The notes: generated from the letters alone by a model not told the origin. Shown: positions 1-8,760, counted from the stretch's first letter. The stretch is 64,000 nt of DNA from Pseudomonas sp. 10-1B (GCF_000935045.1 NZ_JYKS01000050.1:1-64000), one strand, 5' to 3'. A program made the numbers and translations.

Positions 1-105
1 GTCGGCACTGTATAGGCGCGGGCTCAATGCCACCTGGCCGGGCTCGGCCGTGTCGGTAGGGAGAGCATCAAGCTGGCTAACATCGGAACGCGAAATCGAC
101 GCCAT
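1..105 (-). CDS. NCS1-type nucleobase permease, N-terminal fragment (runs off the window)
   Basis: Only the first 35 codons are present. The ATG at 105-103 is preceded on its strand by GGAG with suitable spacing. The peptide ends in LSPRLYSAD, which resembles the segment just before the first membrane helix of NCS1 purine/cytosine/allantoin permeases, often SPRLYNxDLAPT. On that resemblance it may import a nucleobase or hydantoin-like compound, but no membrane helix lies inside the window. It is transcribed away from the HTH-cupin gene at 472. A 12-bp palindrome at 143-154 lies upstream of its start. The family call is an inference from a short segment. Confidence 0.5.
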   Translation of the reverse strand, partial: MASISRSDVSQLDALPTDTAEPGQVALSPRLYSAD

Positions 106-142
106 CGGGACTCCATGATGGTTGTGTACTTTTATTTTTGAA

Positions 143-154
143 TTTGTATACAAA
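143..154. promoter_or_regulatory. Perfect 12-bp palindrome TTTGTATACAAA, candidate operator
   Basis: TTTGTA-TACAAA is a perfect dyad 38 bp upstream of the start of the permease-like gene at 105, in AT-rich sequence. The spacing suits an operator over that gene's promoter. The regulator is unknown; a GntR- or LacI-type protein would be typical of such a site. Confidence 0.4.
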
Positions 155-407
155 CAATATTCGTACCAACCAGTCAGGTGCAGGGTATTCACGGCGTCCG
201 GCTTTGATGGCTAATTGCTTCGTGCCTGGCTGAAACTTGAAGTGGGAATTTTGTGCACATTTCATATGCGCGTTTGTTACCACTTGCTCCTGGCAGAGCC
301 GGTGCCATTCACCGTGCTGGACCCTTCGCGGGTGAATCGGATCGCCGCACCGCCGCTCCCGCAAACAGGGCAGGTGGCCTTTGGCTGCGACAGATTCGGC
401 TTGACGC

Positions 408-457
408 GTGAAATTTTTCATGTATTTTTTCATGAAAAATAAACATAAAAATTTCAC
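408..457. promoter_or_regulatory. Nested AT-rich palindromes upstream of the HTH-cupin gene
   Basis: An outer inverted repeat GTGAAATTTTT (408-418) / AAAAATTTCAC (447-457) encloses an inner perfect dyad TTTTTCATGAAAAA (426-439). The block ends 15 bp before the ATG at 472. It is probably the operator/promoter of the regulator gene and perhaps of the polyamine operon behind it; autoregulation is an inference. Confidence 0.55.
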
Positions 458-471
458 GGCAGTCTAAAACG

Positions 472-1026
472 ATGAAGATGCACGAAGAGGTTGAAGCCCT
501 CGCGATCCTTATTCACGACCTGCGCAAATTCAAGAACCTGACCCTGGGTGAGCTGGCCGAGCGCATCGGCCGCTCGGTCGGCTTCCTCTCCCAGGTCGAG
601 CGCGGTGTTTCGCGCCCGACCGTGGCCGACCTCACCGCCATCAGCGAAGCGCTCGGCGTATCGACCGCGTACTTCTACAACCTGAGCAAGCCGCGCAGCA
701 TCGGCTGGGTCACGCGCCCTCACGAGCGGCGCACGCTGTACCTCGAGGCGGGTATCACCGATGTGCTGGCGTCGCCCACCATCGCCGGCGCCTTTTCCAT
801 GCTCGACAGCCATCTAGAGCCAGGTGCCAGCAGTGGCGAGGAGTATCTGAGCGACCGTTCCGAGCAGGGCTGTTTCGTGCTCGAAGGCGAACTCACGGTA
901 TGGCTGGACCAGGGCGAGGCCGTGACCCTGCGGGCCAACGACTGCTTCCAGTTGCAACCCCATGCGCAGTTCCGTTACGCCAACTTGACGGCAAAGCCCG
1001 CCCGCGTGCTCTGGGTCTTCAATTGA
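472..1026 (+). CDS. HTH-cupin transcriptional regulator of the polyamine operon (PuuR-like)
   Basis: A 184-residue protein with an XRE-type helix-turn-helix at about residues 17-70 (core LTLGELAERIGRSVGFLSQ) and a C-terminal cupin at about 110-184. This architecture is that of PuuR and related regulators, where the cupin binds a small effector. It lies 27 bp upstream of the gamma-glutamylpolyamine ligase gene on the same strand, which suggests control of polyamine use. A close full-length paralog sits at 5136-5690 on the other side of the same operon. The start is supported by the matching paralog N-terminus (MKVHEE) rather than by a strong ribosome site. The effector is not known. Confidence 0.85.
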   Translation: MKMHEEVEALAILIHDLRKFKNLTLGELAERIGRSVGFLSQVERGVSRPTVADLTAISEALGVSTAYFYNLSKPRSIGWVTRPHERRTLYLEAGITDVLASPTIAGAFSMLDSHLEPGASSGEEYLSDRSEQGCFVLEGELTVWLDQGEAVTLRANDCFQLQPHAQFRYANLTAKPARVLWVFN

Positions 1027-1053
1027 ATTCGTTCACCTCACAAGGACAAGAAG

Positions 1054-2400
1054 ATGAGTGTCATCTTTCCGGATCTGCTGACTGAAGTGCGCTCGTTCCG
1101 AGCGGAACACCCAGAAATACGTTATGTCGACCTGATTGCACTGGATATCCCTGGGCACTTCTACGGCAAGCGCTACCCCATGGACATGCTGGAAAAAGTG
1201 GCCGCCGGCGCGCCGCTGAAGCTGCCGCAGAACTGCGTGCTGCTGGGCACCCAGGGTGGCCTGTACCCGATTGGTGACTACTGCTTCGCCGACGGCGACC
1301 CGGATGCTGCCCGGCGCCTGGTGCCGGGCACGCTGAAGCCGGTGCGCTGGGAAAAGGAAGTGATCGCCCAGATGCTGATCACCTCCGACGGCACCGCCGA
1401 GCCGATCGAGTTCGAGCCCCGTGAAGTGCTGGCCCGCGTGCTGCAACGCCTGGCCAAGCGTGGCATTCATCCGGTAGTGGCCTTCGAGCTGGAGTTCTAC
1501 CTGTTCGACCGCAAGCTCGATAACGGCCTGCCACAGTACCCACGCGATACCGCGACCGGTGACGAAGACGACCAGCCGAACATGCACATCGAGCGGCTGT
1601 CGCGCTTCTCGTCGGTGCTGCACGAGATGGTCGATGGCGCCAACGAGCAGGGCGTGCCGGCGAACGTCATCACCGCGGAGCTGGGCCCAGGCCAGTTCGA
1701 GATCAATTTCGCCCACAGTGACGATGCCTTGAGCGCGGCGGACTGGTCGGCGCTGTTCTGCCGCAGTACCCGCGGTATCGCGATGAAACACGGCTACCGT
1801 GCCAGCTTCATGAGCAAGCCATACCTGCATGCGCCGGGCAGTGGCATGCATGTGCACGTCAGCCTGTATGACGCCGCCGGCAACAACATCCTGGCGGGCG
1901 CTGAACAGCGCAAGCTGCGCCATGCGGTGGCAGGGTGCCTGGAGCTGCTGCCCCACTGCATGCCGATCTTCGCCCCCAACCACAATGCCTACCGCCGTTA
2001 CGGCGCGATGGTCAACGCGGCGAGCAAGGCCAGCTGGGGCTTCGAGGATCGTGATGCGTGCATTCGTATTCCCGAGTCCGACCCGCGCAACCTGCGCATC
2101 GAACACCGCCTCGCTGGCGCCGATGCCAACCCGTACCTGGTGCTGGCGGCCATCCTGACCGGGATGGAGCATGGCCTGGATCGTGGCGTCGAACCCATCG
2201 CCCCGCTGAACGACAACCGCCAGAGCGGCATCGATTTCCCCAAGGATGCCCTCAGCGCCCTGGCCGCCATGCGTCACCACCCGGTGCTCAACGAGGGCCT
2301 GGGCAGTGAATTCGTGATGGTCTATTGCGAAAACAAATACCAGGAGCAACTGGATTTCATGCACCACATCGATGCCCGAGAGTACCGCTGGTTCCTGTAG
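1054..2400 (+). CDS. Gamma-glutamylpolyamine synthetase, glutamine synthetase family (PuuA/SpuI-like)
   Basis: The 448-residue product belongs to the glutamine synthetase fold. It carries the metal-binding ELE at residues 145-147, a substrate-loop segment AELGPGQFEINF, the HVHVSL segment and an EHRLAGADANPY block. PuuA-type enzymes use ATP to join glutamate to an amine group of putrescine or another polyamine, the first step of gamma-glutamylated polyamine breakdown. The following two genes encode a gamma-glutamyl hydrolase and a polyamine transaminase, which fits this role better than ammonia assimilation. The start is preceded by an AAGGACAAGAAG stretch. Several paralogs usually occur in P. 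putida, so the exact amine is not fixed by sequence. Confidence 0.85.
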   Translation: MSVIFPDLLTEVRSFRAEHPEIRYVDLIALDIPGHFYGKRYPMDMLEKVAAGAPLKLPQNCVLLGTQGGLYPIGDYCFADGDPDAARRLVPGTLKPVRWEKEVIAQMLITSDGTAEPIEFEPREVLARVLQRLAKRGIHPVVAFELEFYLFDRKLDNGLPQYPRDTATGDEDDQPNMHIERLSRFSSVLHEMVDGANEQGVPANVITAELGPGQFEINFAHSDDALSAADWSALFCRSTRGIAMKHGYRASFMSKPYLHAPGSGMHVHVSLYDAAGNNILAGAEQRKLRHAVAGCLELLPHCMPIFAPNHNAYRRYGAMVNAASKASWGFEDRDACIRIPESDPRNLRIEHRLAGADANPYLVLAAILTGMEHGLDRGVEPIAPLNDNRQSGIDFPKDALSALAAMRHHPVLNEGLGSEFVMVYCENKYQEQLDFMHHIDAREYRWFL

Positions 2401-2470
2401 CGGCTGCGATTCGAACAGCAACGCCTTTCCAACGAATACCACGCGCAATACCGATTTGCCGGAGGAAGAT

Positions 2471-3244
2471 ATGCCACGTGTGCCCGTTATTGGCATTACC
2501 GCATGCACCAGCATGATTGAGCAGCATGCCACCCAGACCATCGCCGAGAAGTACGCACGCGCGGCAGCCAAGGCGGCGTGTGGCTTGCCCATCGTGATAC
2601 CCAGCCTCGGCGAGCTGATGGACAGCGCCGATATCCTCGACGTGGTGGATGGGCTGATCTTCACCGGTTCGCCGTCCAACATCGAGCCGTTCCACTACAA
2701 CGGCCCGGCCAGTGTCGCGGGCACTCATCACGACCCGCTGCGTGACGCCACCACGTTGCCGCTGATGCGTGCGGCAATTGCCGCTGGCGTGCCGGTGCTG
2801 GGCATTTGCCGTGGTTTTCAGGAAATGAACGTGGCGCTGGGCGGCACCCTGTACCAGAAGGTCCACGAGGCTGGCGTATTCATGGACCACCGCGAAGGCA
2901 AGGGCGAGCCGATCGAAAAGCAATATGGTCCGCGCCACACCATGCATGTCGAGCCTGGCGGCCTGCTTGACCGCATGGGCTTGCCGGCGATCTTCGACGT
3001 CAATTCCATCCACGGGCAGGGCATCGACGTACTGGCCCCCGGGCTGAGGGTGGAAGCGCTGGCACCCGACGGCCTGGTGGAGGCGATTTCGGTGGAGAAC
3101 AGCAAGGGTTTTGCCCTGGCCGTGCAATGGCACCCCGAGTTCCAGGTCATGGATAACCCGCATTACCTGACCATCTTCCAGTCCTTTGGCAAGGCCTGCC
3201 GGCAGCGCTCGGTGCTGCGCCAGAGGCTGTTGCTGAGCGCCTGA
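2471..3244 (+). CDS. Gamma-glutamyl-GABA hydrolase, class I amidotransferase fold (PuuD-like)
   Basis: A 257-residue peptidase C26 protein. The nucleophile is Cys113 in GICRGFQEMN, with His221 and Glu223 in WHPEF completing the triad. PuuD-type enzymes cleave the gamma-glutamyl group from gamma-glutamyl-GABA or related intermediates, releasing glutamate. The ATG at 2471 is chosen because GGAGGAAGAT sits directly upstream; the open frame extends further 5' without a better start. It lies 70 bp after the ligase gene and 70 bp before the transaminase gene, all on one strand. No separate gamma-glutamylputrescine oxidase or aldehyde dehydrogenase gene is in this cluster. Confidence 0.88.
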   Translation: MPRVPVIGITACTSMIEQHATQTIAEKYARAAAKAACGLPIVIPSLGELMDSADILDVVDGLIFTGSPSNIEPFHYNGPASVAGTHHDPLRDATTLPLMRAAIAAGVPVLGICRGFQEMNVALGGTLYQKVHEAGVFMDHREGKGEPIEKQYGPRHTMHVEPGGLLDRMGLPAIFDVNSIHGQGIDVLAPGLRVEALAPDGLVEAISVENSKGFALAVQWHPEFQVMDNPHYLTIFQSFGKACRQRSVLRQRLLLSA

Positions 3245-3314
3245 ACAGCGACCGTTCCCACATACAAAAAAGTACCCGCGCAGCACGGCTGCGCAACTTG
3301 ATGGAGTGAAGTCA

Positions 3315-4673
3315 ATGAGTGAACAGAATTCGCAGACCCTTGCCTGGCAGGCGATGAGCCGCGACCATCACCTGGCCCCGTTCAGCGATGTCAAGCAACT
3401 GGCCGAGAAAGGCCCGCGCATCATCACCTCGGCCAAGGGTGTGTACCTCTGGGACAGTGAAGGCCACAAGATTCTCGATGGCATGGCCGGCCTGTGGTGC
3501 GTGGCGGTCGGCTATGGCCGTGATGAGCTGGCCGAGGTCGCCAGCCAGCAGATGAAGCAACTGCCTTACTACAACCTGTTCTTCCAGACTGCGCACCCAC
3601 CTGCGCTGGAACTGGCCAAGGCGATCGCCGATGTGGCCCCGCACGGCATGAACCATGTGTTCTTCACCGGCTCCGGCTCCGAAGGCAACGACACCGTGCT
3701 GCGCATGGTCCGCCATTACTGGGCGCTGAAGGGGCAGAAAAACAAGAAGGTGATCATTGGCCGCATCAACGGCTACCACGGCTCCACCGTGGCAGGCGCC
3801 GCCCTTGGCGGCATGAGCGGCATGCACCAGCAGGGCGGGGTGATCCCGGATATCGTGCACATCCCGCAGCCATACTGGTTCGGTGAAGGCGGCGACATGA
3901 GCGAGGCCGACTTCGGCGTGTGGGCGGCCGAGCAGCTGGAGAAGAAGATCCTTGAAGTTGGCGAAGACAACGTCGCTGCCTTCATCGCCGAACCGATCCA
4001 AGGCGCCGGTGGCGTGATCATTCCACCGCAGACCTACTGGCCGAAGATCAAGGAGATTCTGGCCAAGTACGACATCCTCTTCGTCGCCGACGAAGTGATC
4101 TGCGGCTTCGGCCGTACCGGTGAGTGGTTCGGTACCGACTACTACGGCCTCGAGCCCGACCTGATGACCATCGCCAAGGGCCTGACCTCCGGCTATATCC
4201 CCATGGGCGGTGTGATCGTTCGTGACGAAGTGGCCAACGTCATCAGCGAAGGTGGCGACTTCAACCACGGCTTCACCTATTCCGGCCACCCGGTGGCGGC
4301 AGCGGTGGGCCTGGAGAACCTGCGGATCCTGCGTGACGAGCAGATCATCACGCAGGTGCACGACAAGACCGCGCCTTACCTGCAGCAGCGTCTGCGCGAA
4401 CTGGCGGACCACCCGTTGGTAGGTGAAGTGCGCGGTCTGGGCATGCTTGGTGCGATCGAGCTGGTGAAAGACAAGACCACCCGCGCCCGTTACGAAGGCA
4501 AGGGCGTGGGCATGATCTGTCGCCAGCACTGCTTCGACAACGGCCTGATCATGCGCGCCGTGGGCGATACCATGATCATCGCGCCGCCGCTGGTGATCAG
4601 CATCGAGGAGATCGACGAACTGGTGGAAAAGGCCCGCAAGTGCCTGGACCTGACGTACGAGGCGGTTCGCTAA
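3315..4673 (+). CDS. spuC: Polyamine:pyruvate aminotransferase (SpuC-type, class III PLP)
   Basis: A 452-residue class III aminotransferase. The PLP lysine is Lys288 in TIAKGLTSGY; the cofactor-site segments FTGSGSEGND and FVADEVICGFGRTG are intact. SpuC enzymes move amino groups from putrescine, cadaverine or spermidine derivatives to pyruvate. It closes a ligase-hydrolase-transaminase operon, giving two ways into polyamine breakdown. The ATG at 3315 is preferred over an in-frame GTG three codons upstream because GGAGTGAA precedes it. P. putida KT2440 is recalled to carry two spuC copies; this position fits the second. Substrate range cannot be read from sequence. Confidence 0.85.
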   Translation: MSEQNSQTLAWQAMSRDHHLAPFSDVKQLAEKGPRIITSAKGVYLWDSEGHKILDGMAGLWCVAVGYGRDELAEVASQQMKQLPYYNLFFQTAHPPALELAKAIADVAPHGMNHVFFTGSGSEGNDTVLRMVRHYWALKGQKNKKVIIGRINGYHGSTVAGAALGGMSGMHQQGGVIPDIVHIPQPYWFGEGGDMSEADFGVWAAEQLEKKILEVGEDNVAAFIAEPIQGAGGVIIPPQTYWPKIKEILAKYDILFVADEVICGFGRTGEWFGTDYYGLEPDLMTIAKGLTSGYIPMGGVIVRDEVANVISEGGDFNHGFTYSGHPVAAAVGLENLRILRDEQIITQVHDKTAPYLQQRLRELADHPLVGEVRGLGMLGAIELVKDKTTRARYEGKGVGMICRQHCFDNGLIMRAVGDTMIIAPPLVISIEEIDELVEKARKCLDLTYEAVR

Positions 4674-5135
4674 GGCCAGGGGTGTCGCTGAGCAGCCCAT
4701 CGCCGGCAAGCCAGCTCCCACAGGTAAAGCGCATATTTCAGGAATTGTGCGGACCCTGTGGGAGATCACCCATCCCTATGGGCTGCGCTGTCGCGCAGAG
4801 AACTCAATTCGTAAGCGCGACGCGGCCTCTGTGGGAGCGGGCGCGCCCGCGAAGAATCCAACGCGGTGGATGGCACCGGCTGCGCCGGTGTTCGCGGCGG
4901 TTCGACGCCTCGACACGCCCGCTCCCACAGAGCCCCTGCCAAATCAATAAGTTATCTGTTGTTCTATGAGGGCTGGCTTGCCAGCGATGGGCCGCACGGC
5001 GGCCCCAAATTACCAGCCGTCAGTCCCTGTCCCGCCCTGCTGGTTCTGGTAGAGCCTTGAACAATTTTGCTTTGCGAGATGAATCATGTACTTTTCACGG
5101 CATTAATTTTCCCGTCCGATAGTCGCGATTCAACT
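4674..5135. repeat. REP cluster between spuC and the second HTH-cupin gene
   Basis: No gene. REP-type palindromes occur at about 4696-4725, at 4750, and in a compound unit at 4774-4935 in which CTCTGTGGGAGCGGGC is answered by GCCCGCTCCCACAGAG. The block 4774-4893 is nearly identical, in inverted orientation, to about 34575-34703. The last 80 bp (5056-5135) are AT-richer and should hold the promoter of the regulator gene at 5136. Confidence 0.75.
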
Positions 5136-5690
5136 ATGAAAGTGCACGAAGAGATCGAAGGCCTGGCCGTACTGATTCGCGACCTGCGCAAGTTCAAAGG
5201 CTTGACGCTGGGCGAGCTGGCCCAGCGCATCGGCCGTTCGGTGGGCTTTCTTTCCCAGGTCGAACGGGGCGTATCGCGCCCAACCGTGGCCGACCTCACG
5301 GCTATCAGCGAAGAACTCGGCGTCTCGACGGCCTACTTCTACAAGCTGGAAAAGCCTCGCGAGCTCGACTGGGTTACCCGCCCTCATGAGCGTCGCACGC
5401 TGCACTTGGCAGGCGGCATCACCGATGTGCTGGCATCCCCGACGATAACGGGTGCGTTCTCCATGCTCGATAGCCACCTGGAGCCGGGGGCCAGCAGTGG
5501 CGAGGAGTACCTGGACGACAGCGCGGAACAGGGCTGCTTCGTGCTCGAAGGCGAGTTGACCGTCTGGCTGGATGGCGGCGAGCCGGTAACGCTGTGCGCC
5601 AGTGACAGTTTCCAACTGCAACCGCACACCAGTTTTCGTTACGCCAACCTCACCGACAAGCCCACCCGGGTGCTCTGGGTGTTCAGCTGA
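5136..5690 (+). CDS. HTH-cupin transcriptional regulator, paralog of the 472-1026 gene
   Basis: A 184-residue protein, the same length as the regulator at 472 and alike across both the HTH (LTLGELAQRIGRSVGFLSQ) and the cupin. The ATG at 5136 aligns exactly with the paralog start (MKVHEE against MKMHEE), so longer upstream starts are rejected. It follows the REP cluster and so probably has its own promoter. The two copies probably arose by duplication and may respond to different polyamines or bind one another's operators. The gene converges with the dehydratase gene ending at 5761; an inverted repeat lies between. Confidence 0.85.
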   Translation: MKVHEEIEGLAVLIRDLRKFKGLTLGELAQRIGRSVGFLSQVERGVSRPTVADLTAISEELGVSTAYFYKLEKPRELDWVTRPHERRTLHLAGGITDVLASPTITGAFSMLDSHLEPGASSGEEYLDDSAEQGCFVLEGELTVWLDGGEPVTLCASDSFQLQPHTSFRYANLTDKPTRVLWVFS

Positions 5691-5707
5691 TGTCGTTCTA
5701 TGAAAAC

Positions 5708-5744
5708 CGGCCTACCAGAGTCACCAGTGAACTGCGGTAGGCCG
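5708..5744. terminator. Bidirectional hairpin between convergent genes
   Basis: CGGCCTACC (5708-5716) pairs perfectly with GGTAGGCCG (5736-5744) over a 19-nt loop. It sits in the 70-bp gap between two convergent genes, the usual place for a shared terminator. There is no strong T-run, so efficiency is uncertain. Confidence 0.5.
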
Positions 5745-5760
5745 ATCATTCAGCGCTCTT

Positions 5761-7548
5761 TCAATGAGAATGCCGTGGCATCCCACCTTCACGCGCAATG
5801 ACGCGCATGTGCAGCGTCGCCGGTTCCAGGCAACCACCCGTTGAAAGCTGGCCCACCAACTGGCGGTACAACTCTTGCCACGGTGTCTGCGAAGCTGGAA
5901 TGCTCGGTTTCCAGGCTGCACGACGGCGCGCCACCTCCTGGTCGTCCACCAGCAGATCGACACGCCGCTGGTTGAGATCGACCCGCAGCCAATCGTTGGT
6001 CTGCAACAGCGCCAGGCCTCCGCCAACCGCCGCCTCCGGCGACATGTTGAGAATCGAGGGGCTGGCCGAGGTACCGCTCTGGCGGCCATCGCCCAGGCAG
6101 GGCAAAGAGTCGATGCCCTTTTTGATCAGCGCTGCCGGTGGTGCCATGTTGACCACTTCAGCACTGCCCGGGTAACCCACGGTCCCCGCACCCCGGATGA
6201 CCAGGATGCAACGCTCGTCGATGTCCAGCGCCGGGTCGTCGATGCGCGCGTGATAATCCTCGGGGCCTTCGAACACGATAGCCCGGGCCTCGAAGCTGTT
6301 TTCCTTGCCAGGCTCGGCCAAGTAAGTCTTGCGGAAGGCTTCGCCGACCACCGACATCTTCATGATCGCGCTGTCGAAGAAGTTGCCGCTGAGCACGATG
6401 AAACCGGCGCTGTGCTTGAGCGGCTGGTCGAACGGCAGGATCACGTCGCGGTTGCTGGTGACGGTGTCGCTGACGATCTCGCCGATAGCCCGTCCGCTGA
6501 CCGTGGCGCAGGCTTCGTGCAGGCGGCCGGCCTTGCGCAGTTCGTGCATCACCGCTGGCACGCCGCCGGCGCGGTGGAAGCCTTCGCCCAGGTATTTGCC
6601 CGCCGGCATGCAATTGACCAGCAGTGGCACGTTTTCACCGATGCGCTGCCAGTCGTCCAGCGACAGCTCGATGCCCATGTGCCGGGCGATGGCGATAAGG
6701 TGCGGCGGGCAGTTGCTCGAGGCGCCCAGTGCCGAAGCCACGGCGATCGCGTTTTCGAACGCCTCGCGGGTCATGATCGAAGACGGGCGCACGTCCTGCA
6801 TCACCAGCTCGCAAATGCGCCGGCCCGTGGCGTAGGCCATCTGCCCACGCTCGCGATAGGGCGCTGGGATACTGGCGCAGCCAGGCAGCGACATGCCCAG
6901 GGCCTCGGCCAGGGCGTTCATCGACAGCGCCGTACCCATGGTGTTGCAGTGGCCCACCGAAGGTGACGCGGCGGTGGTCATTTCCATGAAGCCTTCGTAG
7001 TCGATTTCGCCAGCGGCCATCAGGTTGCGCGCATGCCACAATACCGTGCCCGAGCCAATCAGCTGGCCCTTGTGGTGGCCGTCGAGCATCGGCCCGCCAG
7101 AGAGTACGATCGCCGGCAGGTCGGTGGTGGCCGCAGCCATGAGGCAGGCCGGGGTGGTCTTGTCGCAACCGGTGGTCAGCACCACGCCGTCCAGCGGGTA
7201 GCCGTGGAGGATTTCAACCAGGCCCAGGTATGCCAGATTGCGGTCCAGCGCGGCGGTTGGCCGGCGGCTCTGCTCGGCGATCGGGTGCACCGGGAACTCC
7301 ATGGGAATCCCGCCCGCATCGCGGATGCCGGCCTTCACCCGCTGGGCCAGCTCGATGTGGTGGCGGTTGCAGGGGGTGAGGTCGCTGCCGGTCTGGGCGA
7401 TGCCGATGATCGGCCGCCCTGACTGCAATTCGTCGCGGGTCAGGCCATAGTTCATGTAGCGCTCGACATACAGCGCGGTCATGTCGGCGTGGCTCGGATC
7501 GTCGAACCATTGCTGGCTGCGCAGCGGGCGTTTCGGGGTATCGGTCAT
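5761..7548 (-). CDS. xylD: Pentonate (xylonate-type) dehydratase, IlvD/Edd family
   Basis: A 595-residue IlvD/Edd enzyme, close in length to Caulobacter XylD. Likely Fe-S cysteines lie in TTGCDKTTPAC, GHCNTMGTA and SSNCPPH. The family removes water from sugar acids to give 2-keto-3-deoxy acids; here D-xylonate to 2-keto-3-deoxy-xylonate is most likely. Support comes from neighbours: a FAH-family dehydratase, a 2-oxoglutarate-semialdehyde dehydrogenase, an MFS carrier and a LysR regulator, the full downstream Weimberg set. The ATG at 7548 has AAGAGAGAA upstream; an ATG seven codons earlier has none. L-arabinonate is the main alternative substrate. Confidence 0.82.
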   Translation of the reverse strand: MTDTPKRPLRSQQWFDDPSHADMTALYVERYMNYGLTRDELQSGRPIIGIAQTGSDLTPCNRHHIELAQRVKAGIRDAGGIPMEFPVHPIAEQSRRPTAALDRNLAYLGLVEILHGYPLDGVVLTTGCDKTTPACLMAAATTDLPAIVLSGGPMLDGHHKGQLIGSGTVLWHARNLMAAGEIDYEGFMEMTTAASPSVGHCNTMGTALSMNALAEALGMSLPGCASIPAPYRERGQMAYATGRRICELVMQDVRPSSIMTREAFENAIAVASALGASSNCPPHLIAIARHMGIELSLDDWQRIGENVPLLVNCMPAGKYLGEGFHRAGGVPAVMHELRKAGRLHEACATVSGRAIGEIVSDTVTSNRDVILPFDQPLKHSAGFIVLSGNFFDSAIMKMSVVGEAFRKTYLAEPGKENSFEARAIVFEGPEDYHARIDDPALDIDERCILVIRGAGTVGYPGSAEVVNMAPPAALIKKGIDSLPCLGDGRQSGTSASPSILNMSPEAAVGGGLALLQTNDWLRVDLNQRRVDLLVDDQEVARRRAAWKPSIPASQTPWQELYRQLVGQLSTGGCLEPATLHMRVIAREGGMPRHSH

Positions 7549-7578
7549 GTCGTTCTCTCTTGTATTCATTGGCGCCGG

Positions 7579-8760
7579 TCAGCGTTGCAGCAGCCCTCGA
7601 GCGGCCAGGTTGCGCATCATCGCACTTAGCCCGAAGGTCCAGGGCCGAGCCTGATCGCTGGTGGTCACTTCGTTGCGCAGTTGGCCCAGCAACGGGCTGG
7701 CGATGCGCACCTGGTCGCCAAGTTTGTGGGTGAACCCGGCACCTGGCTCGTCCCGGTCCTCGGTGGGGGCGAACAGGGTGCCGAGGAACAGCAGGAAACC
7801 GTCAGGGTACTGGTGGTTTTCGTTGAGTGTCTGCCGGACCAGGTCTTCCGGGTCGCGGCTGATCTGGTCCATCGAGCTGCTGCCGACCAGGCGGTAGCCG
7901 TCGGTGCCCTGGACTTCCAAGTCGATGACGCAGCGGCGCACCGCATCCAGATCGAAGGTTTCGTCGAACAGGCGAATGAACGGGCCGACGGCGCAGGAAG
8001 CGTTATTGTCCTTGGCCTTGCTTAGCAGCAGGGCGCTACGGCCCTCGAAATCGCGCAGGTTGACGTCGTTGCCCAGGGTCGCGCCATGGATGCGGCCACG
8101 ACTGTCGACGGCCAGCACCACTTCGGGTTCGGGGTTGTTCCATGCCGAATGCGGGTGCACGCCGATCGCGCTGCCGCTGCCGACCGCCGCCAGCACCGGG
8201 GCCTTGGTGAACACTTCGGCATCCGGGCCGATGCCGACTTCCAGGTATTGCGACCACATGCCCTGTTCGATCAGCAACGTCTTCAGCGCCATGGCCTGTT
8301 CCGAACCAGGACGGACCGCGCGCAGGTTGTCGCCGATCACCGAGCGTACCGTGGCACGCACAGCCTCGGCTTTGCTGGCATCGCCACCGGCCTGCTCTTC
8401 GATCACCCGCTCGATCATGCTGGCGGCGAAGGTCACGCCTGCGGCCTTGATCACTTGCAGGTCGACCGGGGCCAGCAGGTAGGGGAGGCTCGCATCGAAC
8501 GCCTCGCCGCTGTTGCCCAGCAACGCCTCGAGGCTGCACAGGAAGCGCCCCGGGGTGCTGCGCACCATCTGCAAGGGGGCTGCGCATTCGAGCAACTGGC
8601 TGAGGGTGGCGAAATGCTCGGACAGATCGAACACGCCGTCGGCGCGCAGGGTGATCAGCGATGGGCCGCCGGGTTCACCGGGTGTCCAGGCACGGCCGAC
8701 CAGGGTTCCGCTCAAGCCGTCCTCGGGCAGGGTATTGGCGGGGGTAAGCATCATCGGCAT
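7579..8760 (-). CDS. xylX: 2-keto-3-deoxy-pentonate dehydratase, FAH family (XylX-like)
   Basis: A 393-residue fumarylacetoacetate-hydrolase-fold protein; segments such as PFIRLFDETFDLD, YRLVGSSSMDQISRDPEDLV and DGFLLFLGTLFAPT match XylX-type dehydratases. The reaction would be 2-keto-3-deoxy-xylonate to 2-oxoglutarate semialdehyde. The start is placed at the ATG ending at 8760, behind AAGAGAG; the open frame continues about 100 codons upstream but with low-complexity sequence that crosses the divergent promoter, so that extension is not coding. The gene lies 30 bp ahead of the dehydratase gene on the same strand, consistent with co-transcription. The alternative arabinonate route normally uses a different (DHDPS-type) enzyme, which favours xylose. 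Confidence 0.8.
   Translation of the reverse strand: MPMMLTPANTLPEDGLSGTLVGRAWTPGEPGGPSLITLRADGVFDLSEHFATLSQLLECAAPLQMVRSTPGRFLCSLEALLGNSGEAFDASLPYLLAPVDLQVIKAAGVTFAASMIERVIEEQAGGDASKAEAVRATVRSVIGDNLRAVRPGSEQAMALKTLLIEQGMWSQYLEVGIGPDAEVFTKAPVLAAVGSGSAIGVHPHSAWNNPEPEVVLAVDSRGRIHGATLGNDVNLRDFEGRSALLLSKAKDNNASCAVGPFIRLFDETFDLDAVRRCVIDLEVQGTDGYRLVGSSSMDQISRDPEDLVRQTLNENHQYPDGFLLFLGTLFAPTEDRDEPGAGFTHKLGDQVRIASPLLGQLRNEVTTSDQARPWTFGLSAMMRNLAARGLLQR

Larger units (their letters stand above)
106..471. other. 366-bp divergent intergenic region with a decayed REP element
   Basis: No supported gene. The region holds the palindrome at 143-154, a degenerate REP-like stretch at about 296-372, and the AT-rich operator region at 408-457. 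The REP-like stretch resembles the REP modules near 4.8 and 34.6 kb but its arms no longer pair well. Short open frames here lack ribosome sites and cross the regulatory DNA. Confidence 0.6.
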
